Shown here: positions 23,478-32,065 of the stretch, piece by piece
Layout: each line of letters begins with the position of its first letter
How positions within the stretch are numbered: position 1 is the first letter of the stretch
NCBI GenBank assembly: GCA_031279475.1
Contig: JAITIL010000071.1
Coordinates: 1 to 33,261, forward strand
Source of the DNA: Prevotellaceae bacterium
Lineage (GTDB): Bacteria > Bacteroidota > Bacteroidia > Bacteroidales > UBA932
DNA length: 33,261 nucleotides
Direction: 5' to 3'
Translations under genes and position numbers: made by a program
The notes under the pieces: generated by a model
Seen by the model: the letters and a program-made list of their open reading frames with translations, nothing else
Databases searched by the model: none
What the model was told of the DNA's origin: nothing

Positions 23478-24694
23478 ACTGCGGGCTTTTTTTGAATTTC
23501 CAATAACTTTGCGAATAGTTCATTACTTTCTTCCAACTCTTTATTCAATGCGTTTTCATCGGAAGGTAATTCGTTTAATGTCTCGAGGGCGTGAATGGAG
23601 CCGGTTATTTCGTCGAGTTCATAAACCGACAAATCGGCCGGGTTAACAATTGATTTTAGCGAAATAATTTTCCCCAATTCTTTTTCCTGGGTAGCTGTTA
23701 CTATCGGCGCTAACTGTCCGGCCTTAACCAGTAGCGTAAGATAGCTAATCAGGTAAGGGCTATGCGTTGTTATTACCAGCTTATTGCCCGGCGTTCCGTT
23801 ATTAAATTCCAGCAAACTTTGAAGCATCATCCATTGCGAAGACGGAAACAGGTTTTGCTCAGGCTCTTCGACGATATTCACAAACGCGGTCTTGTTGAAC
23901 TTCGACGACAGGGCCGACAGGGCAAGCCGCTTTTGCTCGTCGGTGAGGCTGGGATTATCCCAGATTTTTTTCGCATCTTCTTTAAAGCGGCTTCGCTCTT
24001 CCGCACTCATGGCTTCTTTGTTGTCACTATGCGTTTTCACCGAATCCGCCAAATATTTTGAAACCAGGTATTGCGGCACGAATGATTGAAATCCGCTTGA
24101 CGCTTCGGTAAGCTCAATTTTGTAACCATCGCCTTTCAGATAGAGGTTGTCGTGTTGTTTGCTGTATTCGACGTCGGTATTGCCGATAGGTAGCCTGGCT
24201 GTTGCCTTCAGGTCATTTTTTGCATGGATATATTCCGTATTAAACTCCTGTAAAGCTTCGGACGACAACTTCAACTCTTTGGCTCCTTTAATATAAGTCA
24301 AAAAGTTCCTTTCGGCCGGAACATACATGATTTGAGGCAAAGGATACGTCCCCCCCGTTTCAGAGATTGACATTGCCCCATCCCTGTATTTTATGGAGTA
24401 AACATCTCCCTGATATTCGATGCCGGTGTCGGGCTGGAGATAGTTCTCTAAACGGTGATAGGGTAAAAATTGATTTTTAAACCTGTTTTTCTTCTCAAAC
24501 CATTCTTTATCGTAATCGCCTCTGAATAATGCTTTTTCCATCCACGTGAAAGCCGAAACCAGTTTAGCAACCGTACTTTTCCCTGAGCCTTGGTTGCCGA
24601 CAAATACCGTAACTTTCCGTATATCGAGCCAGCCATTTTTTTCAGAAAATCCTTCTTTAACAGGGCCGAAACATCTAATTTTTATTTTACTCAT
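23474..24694 (-). CDS. AAA/ABC-type ATPase (OLD/RecF-like, no TOPRIM domain), first copy
   Basis: 406 residues from the ATG at 24694; an ATG at 24757 lies upstream of the -7 element and is rejected. Walker A is VFVGNQGSGKST (K39), the ABC-signature-like piece is EASSGFQSF, Walker B is VNIVEEPEQNLFP, and the switch His is VITTHSPYL. A charged helical insert (about 230-285) sits between the two halves. The C-terminal end has DLSVYELDEITGSI. The fold is that of SMC-like ATPases found in defence and repair modules (PARIS AriA, Septu PtuA, OLD), but no nuclease domain is fused. The stop overlaps a second, truncated gene. It resembles the gene at 30452-31591 in motif order and ends. Confidence 0.85.
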   Translation of the reverse strand: MSKIKIRCFGPVKEGFSEKNGWLDIRKVTVFVGNQGSGKSTVAKLVSAFTWMEKALFRGDYDKEWFEKKNRFKNQFLPYHRLENYLQPDTGIEYQGDVYSIKYRDGAMSISETGGTYPLPQIMYVPAERNFLTYIKGAKELKLSSEALQEFNTEYIHAKNDLKATARLPIGNTDVEYSKQHDNLYLKGDGYKIELTEASSGFQSFVPQYLVSKYLADSVKTHSDNKEAMSAEERSRFKEDAKKIWDNPSLTDEQKRLALSALSSKFNKTAFVNIVEEPEQNLFPSSQWMMLQSLLEFNNGTPGNKLVITTHSPYLISYLTLLVKAGQLAPIVTATQEKELGKIISLKSIVNPADLSVYELDEITGSIHALETLNELPSDENALNKELEESNELFAKLLEIQKKPAV

Positions 24695-24726
24695 TTTGTT
24701 TAATTTAAATAAAATTATACCCACAG

Positions 24727-24734
24727 CAAAGGTA
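24727..24734 (-). promoter_or_regulatory. -7 promoter element of the first ATPase gene
   Basis: TACCTTTG on the minus strand, 32 bases before the ATG at 24694. It supports the shorter start. Confidence 0.6.
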
Positions 24735-24816
24735 CAGAGTAATTCTTTAATTAACAAATCACAGATGATGCGCGAAAAACGGTAATTAAATTAACGCGTC
24801 AGTAAAGATTAAAAAT

Positions 24817-27800
24817 TTACTTCTTTATCTCTTTGGGCGATGCGCCGAACTGCTTTTTAAAGCGTTTGGAGAAATAGGACGACGACCCGAAGCCCACTAA
24901 AAAACAGATTTCATTAATCCGGCAGGAGCCTTCCTGCAATAACTCGGCGGCCTTTTTCAGTCGAACCAACTGGATAAAATCGTTGGGCGTCAGTTCAGAT
25001 ATCCCCTTAATCTTCCGGTGCAGGCTGGAGCGGCTCATGTGCAGTTCGCCTGCCAGCGAGTCTACATTGAAATCCACGTCCGACAGGTTTTTATCAATAA
25101 TTCGGGTCACTTTCTCCAGGAAAATTTCATCAGCCTTTGTTAAAGCAATGCTGCCGGCCTTTTGGGTAGGGGAGTTGATGAAAGCCTGCTTCACTTTATT
25201 CCGGTTGGTAAAGATATTGGATAGCTGCGCCAGCAAATGCTCCATCGAAAAGGGTTTTTCCACATAAGCGTCGGCGCCGGCGTCCAAACCTTCAATATGC
25301 GATTTGATATCGGCCTTGGCCGTCAGCAGGATTACCGGGATATGGCTGTGGTTTACGTTGGCTTTTACTTCGGCGCAGAGTTGCAGGCCGTCCATTTCCG
25401 GCATTATGATATCGGAAACAATAATATCTACATTTTCCTTCCGGAGACATTCCAGCGCGATTTTCCCGTTCTGCGCCTTTATGACTTTGTAAAGCGGTTT
25501 CAAGCGGTTGTACAGGAAATGCCGCATTTCCTGGTTGTCTTCCACAATCAGGACGGTGGGTTTGGTTTTGAACGGGATTTCTTCGCCCGCCGCCATCTCG
25601 GTTTCCGGCTCCGGGGCTTCTTCCACCACTGTAATCGCGGAATCTTGCGCCAACGGAAGTTGCAGGATGAAAATATTCGGTTGGCCGGGTAAAATTTCGA
25701 GATACAACTTCCCCTTGTGCAATTCGGCCAGCGAACGTGCCAGGGGCAACCCTAACCCGGCGCCCGATTTTATGCTGTTCCCGTCTTCATCGCCAATCTG
25801 GAAAAACGGCTCAAAAATCTTTTCTTTCATCTCTTCCGGAATCAGATAACCGTCGTTGGAAACTTTGAGCCTGAATTGGTTTTCACCAGCGCTTTCCAGT
25901 GCCGCCACTATTGTGTTTTGGGCATATTTGATGGCATTCGTGAAAAGGTTGCTCACCATTTTAGTAAAAGCTTCCCGGTCGATATCGGCAAAAAGTTTTT
26001 CCGCAGGAAGCTGGAGCTCAAAGTCCAGGTTTTTCTGGCGGGCTGTCAGTTCAAAACGTACATACACCTCCTCGACAAGTTGTTTGACGTCGGAATGCAT
26101 ATAATTCAGCTGAAATCCTTTGGCTTCCACTTTGCGGAAATCGAGTAATTGGTTGGATAAATTCAGCAGGCGGTTGGTGTTCTTTTCAATCACTTTCAGG
26201 TTTTCCGTCATCTCTTCCGCTTCTATTTCGTGCGTGAGGATGTATTCCACCGGCCCTTTGATTAAACTCAGCGGCGTGCGTATTTCGTGGGCAATGTTGG
26301 TGAAGAAGGCGATTTTCGCGTTATACAGCTCTTTGTCCTTTTCGTTTTCGAATATTTCCAGTTTTCTCTTCTCCCGCCGTTTCAACCGTTTATGGTATGA
26401 CAGGAAAAACCAGACGAGGAACAACAGCAAAAGCAGCGTGTACGCCGAATACGCCCAAACCGTCTTGTAAAACGGCGGATGGATATATATCGCCAGGTTG
26501 ACCGGCGTTTCGTTCCATTTTCCATCGCTGTTCGAGCCTTTCAGGCGGAACACATAATCGCCCGGCGAAATGTTGGAGTAAGTAACGCTGTTGTGTCCGG
26601 TGAGGTGCGTCCATTCCTTTTCGAAGCCTTCCAGCATACAGGCATATTTGTTTTTCCCGGGCGCCATGTAGCTCAATGCGGCGAAGTCGATGCTGAAAGA
26701 GGTCTGGTTGTACTTCAAATGTATTTCATTCGTTAAATGAAACGGCTGTTTCGTGGGAAAACCCTGCGTATCGTCTTTCGTTTCTTTGTTGAACAGGCGG
26801 AATCCGGTAATAACAACCGGAGGGATATAATCGTTTTCGGTAAAACCCAGCGGGTCGAAAGCAATGAAACCGTTCAGGCAACCCCAGTATAATTTCCCCT
26901 CCGGCGTTTTATAGCCCGACTTGTAATTAAACTGGTTGCCTAACAAACCCTCGGCAAGCGTGTACGTCTTTATAGCGCCATTGTCGGGATTGAAGCAGGA
27001 AAGGCCGTTGTTGCTGGTGAACCAAAGTTTCCCGTTGTCATCTTCCAGCATTTTATAGACCACATCATTGGGCAAACCGTCTTTGGTGGTATAGGAAATA
27101 AAGCTTTCATCATCCGGGTTGTATTTACAGAACCCACCGCCCTCGGAGGTAACCCACAGGTTTTTCTTGCTGTCTTCGTAAATAGAGATGATTTTATCGT
27201 GAGGCAAACTCTTTTCGTTTTCCGGGTCATGTTTGAATACTTTCCATTCTTCGTTGCGGGGATTGTAGCGAAAAAGCCCCTGATTGAACGAGGCGAACCA
27301 CAACAAACCGTCGTACGATTGGAAAATGTCATAAATGAACGTATCGCCCATGTACTTTATTTTGGTGAAATTATCCTGCTGCGGGTTGTAGCGCGACAGC
27401 CCGTAAATCGTGCCGAGCCAAAGGTTCCCGACATCGTCCTTGCAGATGGCGAAGACGCTGTTGTCGCATAAAGAATGGGGGTCTTCCGTCTTTTTGTAAT
27501 GGCGGATTACTTTTTGTGTCTTGATGTCGAGCACATCCAGCCCGTGCGTAAACGTCCCGATCCATAGTTTGTCACCATCGACCAACAGTCCGTGGATATT
27601 CAGATAGCTGATGCTTTTGTGAGTGCCGTCAGGCATAAAATTCCGGAAAGCGCCCGTACGCGGGTTATAATAGTTCAGTCCGCCGTCTTCCGTGCCGATC
27701 CAAAGGCCGCCGTACCTGTCTTGTTGAAATTCCCGGATGCGTTTTCCACGTATCGTGTTCTGCCTGTTTTGCGGATAAAACCGCTCAAAGGGCGTATATT

Positions 27801-28821
27801 GGGGCGGATAATAATTGACTCCGCCGAAGTAGGTGCCAATCCAGAGCCCGCCCTCGCGGTCTTTATACAAGCTGTAAACCGCGTTGTCGGAAAGCGAATA
27901 AGGGTCGAAAGGTTCGTGGCAAAAATGCTGTATGCTATGGCTCTGCGTATGGTAAATGTAAATGCCCGATTCGGTGCCGATGCACAGTTCGTTGTCGGAT
28001 TTCCGGATAATGTCCCGGACAAAAAGGTGGTCGTAGCTTTCCGGCTCCAGCAGCGGTTGGATTTGTTTGTTCAGCAGATTTAACTTCTTCACGCCCCCGT
28101 TGGCCGTTCCGATAAGCAAATTATTGTAGTTATCCTGAAAGAGCCGGTAGATGTCGCCCTTGACTTCGTTTCCGTTAGTCAGCGGGACAGCTTCGAACCG
28201 GTCGTTTTTCCGGTCATACCGGTTCAGGCCTCCGCCATGGGTGCCTGTCCACACGTTGTTTTCGCGGTCGATGCAGATACTCCACGCATTGACAATGGTG
28301 TTCACTTTGTAGAAAATCAAGGATGGGCGATTGTCCGCCCCTGCGCCCTGGGGTTTATACAGGAATATGCCCTGCCAATCAACGGCAAACCAAATATTCC
28401 CGTCCTTATCCGCCTTGATGTCATTCACCTCTTTCTCAATGCCGGTTCCGTTTGCGGTCTGCAAATCGAAGCGGGTAAAACTTTCCGTATCCGGATGGTA
28501 GATATAGACGCCCATATCCGTTCCCACCCAAATGTCCCCGTTTTCTCCCTGGAAAAGGCTCCGGATAAAGTTATTGCCGATGCTGTTTTTGTTTGCCTTG
28601 TCGTGCCTGAAATTCCGGAACGTATATCCGTCATAGCGGCTCAGCCCGTCTTTTGTTCCAAACCACATGAAGCCCTGCCTGTCCTGCAAAATGCAGGAGA
28701 CCGTATTTTGCGGCAACCCGTCTTCCACGCCGAAATGCCGGAAGTAGTAGCCTGGCTCGCCTTGCATGGACAATGGCAAGGATGCCGCGAGCAACAAGAG
28801 GTATGTGCGTAGTGTGTTCAT
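24817..28821 (-). CDS. Hybrid two-component system sensor/regulator (HTCS)
   Basis: 1334 residues. Signal peptide (1-20); two-component propeller repeats over about 25-690 (repeated WFGTKDGLSRYD, IWVGTDMG, LWIGTYFGG, LWFTSNNGLS blades); Y_Y_Y domain (about 700-775); one membrane helix (AYSAYTLLLLLFLVWFFLSY). Then a histidine kinase with IAHEIRTPLSL (phospho-acceptor H845), N-box NLFTNAIKYA and G-box SGAGLGLPLARSLAELHKG. The receiver has SDIIMPEMDG (D1137) and the T and K residues (LLTAK, EKPFS). An AraC-type helix-turn-helix ends it. The complete phosphorelay senses a periplasmic ligand, usually a glycan, and acts directly on DNA. No susC/susD or glycan enzymes are in the window. It starts 3 bases after the AAA_14 gene. 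Confidence 0.96.
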   Translation of the reverse strand: MNTLRTYLLLLAASLPLSMQGEPGYYFRHFGVEDGLPQNTVSCILQDRQGFMWFGTKDGLSRYDGYTFRNFRHDKANKNSIGNNFIRSLFQGENGDIWVGTDMGVYIYHPDTESFTRFDLQTANGTGIEKEVNDIKADKDGNIWFAVDWQGIFLYKPQGAGADNRPSLIFYKVNTIVNAWSICIDRENNVWTGTHGGGLNRYDRKNDRFEAVPLTNGNEVKGDIYRLFQDNYNNLLIGTANGGVKKLNLLNKQIQPLLEPESYDHLFVRDIIRKSDNELCIGTESGIYIYHTQSHSIQHFCHEPFDPYSLSDNAVYSLYKDREGGLWIGTYFGGVNYYPPQYTPFERFYPQNRQNTIRGKRIREFQQDRYGGLWIGTEDGGLNYYNPRTGAFRNFMPDGTHKSISYLNIHGLLVDGDKLWIGTFTHGLDVLDIKTQKVIRHYKKTEDPHSLCDNSVFAICKDDVGNLWLGTIYGLSRYNPQQDNFTKIKYMGDTFIYDIFQSYDGLLWFASFNQGLFRYNPRNEEWKVFKHDPENEKSLPHDKIISIYEDSKKNLWVTSEGGGFCKYNPDDESFISYTTKDGLPNDVVYKMLEDDNGKLWFTSNNGLSCFNPDNGAIKTYTLAEGLLGNQFNYKSGYKTPEGKLYWGCLNGFIAFDPLGFTENDYIPPVVITGFRLFNKETKDDTQGFPTKQPFHLTNEIHLKYNQTSFSIDFAALSYMAPGKNKYACMLEGFEKEWTHLTGHNSVTYSNISPGDYVFRLKGSNSDGKWNETPVNLAIYIHPPFYKTVWAYSAYTLLLLLFLVWFFLSYHKRLKRREKRKLEIFENEKDKELYNAKIAFFTNIAHEIRTPLSLIKGPVEYILTHEIEAEEMTENLKVIEKNTNRLLNLSNQLLDFRKVEAKGFQLNYMHSDVKQLVEEVYVRFELTARQKNLDFELQLPAEKLFADIDREAFTKMVSNLFTNAIKYAQNTIVAALESAGENQFRLKVSNDGYLIPEEMKEKIFEPFFQIGDEDGNSIKSGAGLGLPLARSLAELHKGKLYLEILPGQPNIFILQLPLAQDSAITVVEEAPEPETEMAAGEEIPFKTKPTVLIVEDNQEMRHFLYNRLKPLYKVIKAQNGKIALECLRKENVDIIVSDIIMPEMDGLQLCAEVKANVNHSHIPVILLTAKADIKSHIEGLDAGADAYVEKPFSMEHLLAQLSNIFTNRNKVKQAFINSPTQKAGSIALTKADEIFLEKVTRIIDKNLSDVDFNVDSLAGELHMSRSSLHRKIKGISELTPNDFIQLVRLKKAAELLQEGSCRINEICFLVGFGSSSYFSKRFKKQFGASPKEIKK

Positions 28822-28822
28822 T
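28725..28822. repeat. 98-bp direct repeat, copy inside the intact HTCS gene
   Basis: Covers the first 97 bases of the HTCS gene plus one base upstream. The second copy is at 30277-30374 in the same orientation. There are 7 differences, all transitions, and no gaps. Similarity ends one base before the ATG. Confidence 0.9.
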
Positions 28823-28824
28823 TT

Positions 28825-30156
28825 TTATTTTAGCGCCTGACTGATGGCATATAAAGGGATAACTTTGATAGCGTTATATTGCGAAAAATTTTCGAGCGAA
28901 GTACGAATACCATACGTCACATTTTTTTCTTTCAGAAACAGATACAAACTCTGCATGGCGCCGGTTATGCCCGATTTTACCTCAATGGGAATGATTTCCC
29001 TGTTTTTTTGAATGATGTAATCTACCTCGGCAAGACTGCCCGGCTTGTCGCGTTGCCAATAATATAGACCTTGCTGTGTGTAGCAGGAGCTTGCCTTTAA
29101 CAGTTCCAAGCCGACAAAAAGCTCGGCGATGTTCCCTTTGTTTACGAAGTTAAAATCGCTGCCCAACAATATGTCCGATAATTGTAAACCTTGTAACCGT
29201 TGTAAAATTCCGGTATCAAGCAGCAACATTTTTTGTTTTTTATAATTGAGTTGGGCGCCCAATGGGATGCCCGTAGCTGCTGTGTGTACAACCGGAATAA
29301 CCAAACCTGCCATTTTAAGGGTTTCCAAAGCTTGCTTCAGCTGATAATGCGAATATTCCTGCCCTGATTTTGAGAACATAAACTTTTTACCGACTTGCTC
29401 GCTGACCATATCGAAAACCGTGGAAACTTGCAATGGCAGAATGCGCTGTTTATATTTGGCAAAATCGGTGCGTAGCGAAATAATTAAATCGTCGAGTACG
29501 CGCTGGCATTGGCGTAAATCTTTTTTCGAGGCATAGGTGGCCACTACTTCGGGCATACCGCCCACAATCAAAAACTCCCTCAAATGTTCAAGCGCTTTTC
29601 GATGAATGGCTTCAGGAAGCGGATTTTCGACATTTCCCTCCCCAATGGCTTCTAACAGCAGGGCATGTCCGCACGCACTCAAAAACTCCGCAAAAGAGAA
29701 CGGGTACATAAACAACGACCGGATGCGCCCCACGCCAAACGACGGCAGGACTTCCAACGCAAATTCCAGCAGCGAGCCGGCTGCAATCACATGCAATTCG
29801 GGGTAATCTTCGTAGAAAAAGCGCAACGAAGAAATGGCGGGAAGACAAGATTGAATTTCATCGAAAAAAAGTAAGGTCTTACCCGGAATAACAGGAGTAT
29901 CATAGATAGCAGAGAGCTGATTGCAAATCCGCTGTGGAGATAAATTCCCCTCGGAGAACACTTTGCTTGCCTTTTCGTCTTTCTCAAAATTTATTTCCAG
30001 GAAGTGAGGAAATAATTTAGCCAAGTGCCGCACCGACGATGATTTCCCCACTTGTCGCGCTCCGCGCAATAACAAAGGCTTATGTTGGACTTCTTTCGAC
30101 CATGCCTCCAACTCTCTGTCAATCTCTCTTTTAATATATCCTATTTCTATTTTCAT
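28825..30156 (-). CDS. ATP-binding protein with AAA_14 and DUF4143 domains
   Basis: 443 residues. Walker A is LLLRGARQVGKSS (28-40) and Walker B is TLLFFDEIQS (D99, E100). Then come the AAA_14 sensor segment AAGSLLEFAL and MYPFSFAEFL, and a DUF4143 C-terminal half (about 210-430) with LLDTGILQRLQGL. Near the end, GSLAEVDYIIQKNREIIPIEVKSG has the spacing of a PD-(D/E)XK nuclease-like core. Such proteins are widespread in Bacteroidota, often in many copies; their role is not established. It starts 30 bases after a TATTTTTG element and is followed 3 bases later by the HTCS gene, so the two share a transcript. Confidence 0.9.
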   Translation of the reverse strand: MKIEIGYIKREIDRELEAWSKEVQHKPLLLRGARQVGKSSSVRHLAKLFPHFLEINFEKDEKASKVFSEGNLSPQRICNQLSAIYDTPVIPGKTLLFFDEIQSCLPAISSLRFFYEDYPELHVIAAGSLLEFALEVLPSFGVGRIRSLFMYPFSFAEFLSACGHALLLEAIGEGNVENPLPEAIHRKALEHLREFLIVGGMPEVVATYASKKDLRQCQRVLDDLIISLRTDFAKYKQRILPLQVSTVFDMVSEQVGKKFMFSKSGQEYSHYQLKQALETLKMAGLVIPVVHTAATGIPLGAQLNYKKQKMLLLDTGILQRLQGLQLSDILLGSDFNFVNKGNIAELFVGLELLKASSCYTQQGLYYWQRDKPGSLAEVDYIIQKNREIIPIEVKSGITGAMQSLYLFLKEKNVTYGIRTSLENFSQYNAIKVIPLYAISQALK

Positions 30157-30192
30157 GACCTAAATCCCTCAGATAATTTTAAAAATTAGGGG

Positions 30193-30200
30193 CAAAAATA
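30193..30200 (-). promoter_or_regulatory. -7 promoter element of the AAA_14/DUF4143 gene
   Basis: TATTTTTG on the minus strand, 36 bases before the ATG at 30156; it matches TAnnTTTG. It may also serve the HTCS gene downstream. Confidence 0.45.
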
Positions 30201-30250
30201 GCTGTTTTTTTTCAAAAATCATGACCGAATGCCACTTTTATATGATTGTG

Positions 30251-30267
30251 ATTTTCCTGCCAAAAAT
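30251..30267. repeat. 17-bp hairpin repeat, copy 1
   Basis: ATTTTCCTGCCAAAAAT, identical to 31880-31896. Each copy sits in a small stem (here TGATTTT with AAAATCA) whose outer bases differ but still pair. This copy lies next to the break point of the truncated HTCS copy. Confidence 0.6.
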
Positions 30268-30276
30268 CAAAAAACG

Positions 30277-30374
30277 CCACGCCGAAGCGCCGGAAATAGT
30301 AGTTTGGTTCGCCTTGCATGGACAATGGCAAGGACGCCGCGAGCAACAAGAGGTATGTGCGTAGTGTGTTCATT
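30277..30374 (-). pseudogene. Truncated second copy of the HTCS start
   Basis: The ATG at 30373 begins MNTLRTYLLLLAASLPLSMQ and continues GEPNYYFRRFGV, about 31 codons, then runs into unrelated AT-rich sequence and a stop. It encodes the signal peptide and first propeller residues of an HTCS-like protein. The differences from the intact gene include Gly to Asn and His to Arg changes, so it may be the remnant of a separate paralogue rather than a fresh duplicate. Confidence 0.85.
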
Positions 30375-30416
30375 AGCTATAGCTGGCAGGCTTGTGTGCC
30401 TGAAAACTCACAAAAC

Positions 30417-30455
30417 TCAAAATTGAATTTGCCGTAACAGATTTTTCATTGTCAT
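30417..30455 (-). pseudogene. Truncated partner gene after the second ABC-type ATPase
   Basis: An ATG (30455-30453) overlaps the ATPase stop as ATGA and gives MTMKNLLRQIQF, then a stop. Its length rules out a functional protein. It ends about 40 bases before the truncated HTCS copy, which suggests one deletion joined the two. The family cannot be recognised. Confidence 0.4.
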
Positions 30456-31591
30456 AACTGATTATATTCTTCGTAAATGTCGTTAATTGTTTCAGAAAGA
30501 GGATTTGTATTTATCAATTTTTTGTTTGCGATTTTCAAATCAAAAATTTCCCCTTCATCCACTTGGTAAACAGACACGTCGTCATAATTTAGTTGTGCGC
30601 CTTCCACTAATTTGTTTTTATCACGGGCTTTAATCAGCAAGTTTAAATGATTAATGATATACGGACTGTGTGTAGCCATCATAACAGTCATATTGTAGTC
30701 TTTATGATTTTCCACAAAGCAACGGTTTACAATAAAATTTATCAAACTGCGCTGACTTTCGGGAAATAAACTCAATTCCGGCTCTTCAATGTGGATATGC
30801 ACATTCCGGTGTTTGATATCCCCGATATTTTGCACTGCCCGGAAATCTTTTAAACTGTCGTTCCGGGAGAGATAATCCAACACAATATTGTTAAAACGGC
30901 TATTGAAATCATAGTGTCGTGCAAAATGCTCCACAATGACCGACAGTGGAATTAGTGTTTGTGTGCCAGAAGAAGCGTTATATAGATTTATAGAATACGG
31001 CTCGTCATTCCCTATATTTTCAACAAGATACCTTGGAATGACCCCCTCCTTTTTAACCACAAACTTAATGCCTAAATAAGCTATATGTAATGGCTGGGCT
31101 ATTTGATTTAGCGCTAACAAAATATCGTTTAATGTTTCCTGTAAATAAAAATCGGTTTGCAGGTTCATTTTATTGGCGAGTATATCAGGTATGATATTTC
31201 TTCTATCTGCCACAAAGCACATTTTTTCTAAACTTAACTCGTCTTTGGGCACTAAATCAGAAGTAACCAACTTATCCTTCTTGTAATGAACAGTAGCGCT
31301 TCCCTTTTTATAAATGATTTCGGTATTGTCTTTTAAATATTCCAATAATCCGTTTTTCTTTAACAATTCCTTAAACTCAAATTCAACCAGTGATTTTGAG
31401 ATATTCGAATGTTTCAAATAGGAGCGAATATTAACCCATTTATAAATCCATCGAAAAAGTATGATTACCTTCATAATCGCGCTTTTCCCGCTGCCCGATT
31501 CGCCAATAAACACGGTAAATGGGCGTATGTCTTCAATTTCTATGTGCTTAACAGGACCGAAATTCTTTATGATTATTGCTTCTTGCATCAT
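30452..31591 (-). CDS. AAA/ABC-type ATPase (OLD/RecF-like, no TOPRIM domain), second copy
   Basis: 379 residues from the first of two tandem ATGs at 31591; an ATG at 31615 lies before the likely transcription start. Walker A is VFIGESGSGKSA (K36), the signature-like piece is NASSGTQTLIP, Walker B is VHIHIEEPELSLFP, and the switch His is MMATHSPYIINHL. The C-terminal segment is DVSVYQVDEGEIFDL. Both the N-terminal GPVK and the C-terminal YxVDE region match the gene at 23474-24694, so the two are distant paralogues. No TOPRIM or nuclease domain is fused. It is lower in GC than its neighbours (many AAA, ATT and TTT codons), consistent with transfer. The stop overlaps a truncated second gene. Confidence 0.85.
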   Translation of the reverse strand: MMQEAIIIKNFGPVKHIEIEDIRPFTVFIGESGSGKSAIMKVIILFRWIYKWVNIRSYLKHSNISKSLVEFEFKELLKKNGLLEYLKDNTEIIYKKGSATVHYKKDKLVTSDLVPKDELSLEKMCFVADRRNIIPDILANKMNLQTDFYLQETLNDILLALNQIAQPLHIAYLGIKFVVKKEGVIPRYLVENIGNDEPYSINLYNASSGTQTLIPLSVIVEHFARHYDFNSRFNNIVLDYLSRNDSLKDFRAVQNIGDIKHRNVHIHIEEPELSLFPESQRSLINFIVNRCFVENHKDYNMTVMMATHSPYIINHLNLLIKARDKNKLVEGAQLNYDDVSVYQVDEGEIFDLKIANKKLINTNPLSETINDIYEEYNQL

Positions 31592-31604
31592 GTCAAAATT
31601 TTTG

Positions 31605-31612
31605 TAAAGGTA
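31605..31612 (-). promoter_or_regulatory. Possible -7 element of the second ATPase gene
   Basis: TACCTTTA on the minus strand differs from TAnnTTTG at the last base and lies 13 bases before the ATG at 31591. Confidence 0.35.
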
Positions 31613-31971
31613 CATAAAAGTCTTAACATATACACAGACCGATAAAATTCAGTTGAAAAACCTATCTTCACTGCGTTTCGTTCGGTACAGTCAGCGCGCA
31701 ATATGTAAAAAACCACCACTTTCGTTATATTTGCAGAAATAACATTAAATATTAATCAATATACTGAAAGTGTTTGGTTTATAGGTGTATAAAGATAATG
31801 TGTTTTGTGCGGTTTACAATGGAGAGACGTCATTTATTCACTTACAAATAAAAATACAACTTTTCTCCCAAAAACATGTATTTTCCTGCCAAAAATTAAA
31901 AATACGGTGAATTTGACAAAAAATTACACCTATTTGAAAGAATAGATATACTTTAAATTTGCCTTATCACT

Positions 31972-31979
31972 TATCTTTG
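31972..31979 (+). promoter_or_regulatory. -7 promoter element before the heptapeptide-repeat ORF
   Basis: TATCTTTG matches TAnnTTTG; it lies 86 bases before the ATG at 32066. No convincing -33 element. Confidence 0.4.
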
Positions 31980-32065
31980 CCTTAACATAATATAAACCTT
32001 ATTTTAATCTATACTTGTTTTACGCTAACAAACCGAATTAAACCAGACCAAACGCAGGAATAATT

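Larger units (their letters stand above)
31592..32065. other. AT-rich intergenic region with promoter-like elements
   Basis: 474 bases without a convincing gene. It holds TATATTTG at 31726-31733 and TATCTTTG at 31972-31979, both plus strand and both fitting the -7 consensus. It also carries the second copy of the 17-bp hairpin repeat at 31880-31896. The element at 31972 would give a leader of about 85 bases to the heptapeptide-repeat ORF. Confidence 0.5.

Noticed and set aside
24695-24757. Upstream start for the first ATPase
   Set aside because: The promoter element at 24727-24734 falls inside this extension, and the protein family begins at MSKIKIRCFGPVK.
24983-28812. Long plus-strand ORFs opposite the HTCS gene
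   Set aside because: They are antisense shadows of a GC-rich coding frame with no recognisable domain or start signal.
24817-28821. HTCS as part of a polysaccharide utilisation locus
   Set aside because: No susC, susD, glycoside hydrolase or lyase is in the window. The neighbours are ATPases and remnants.
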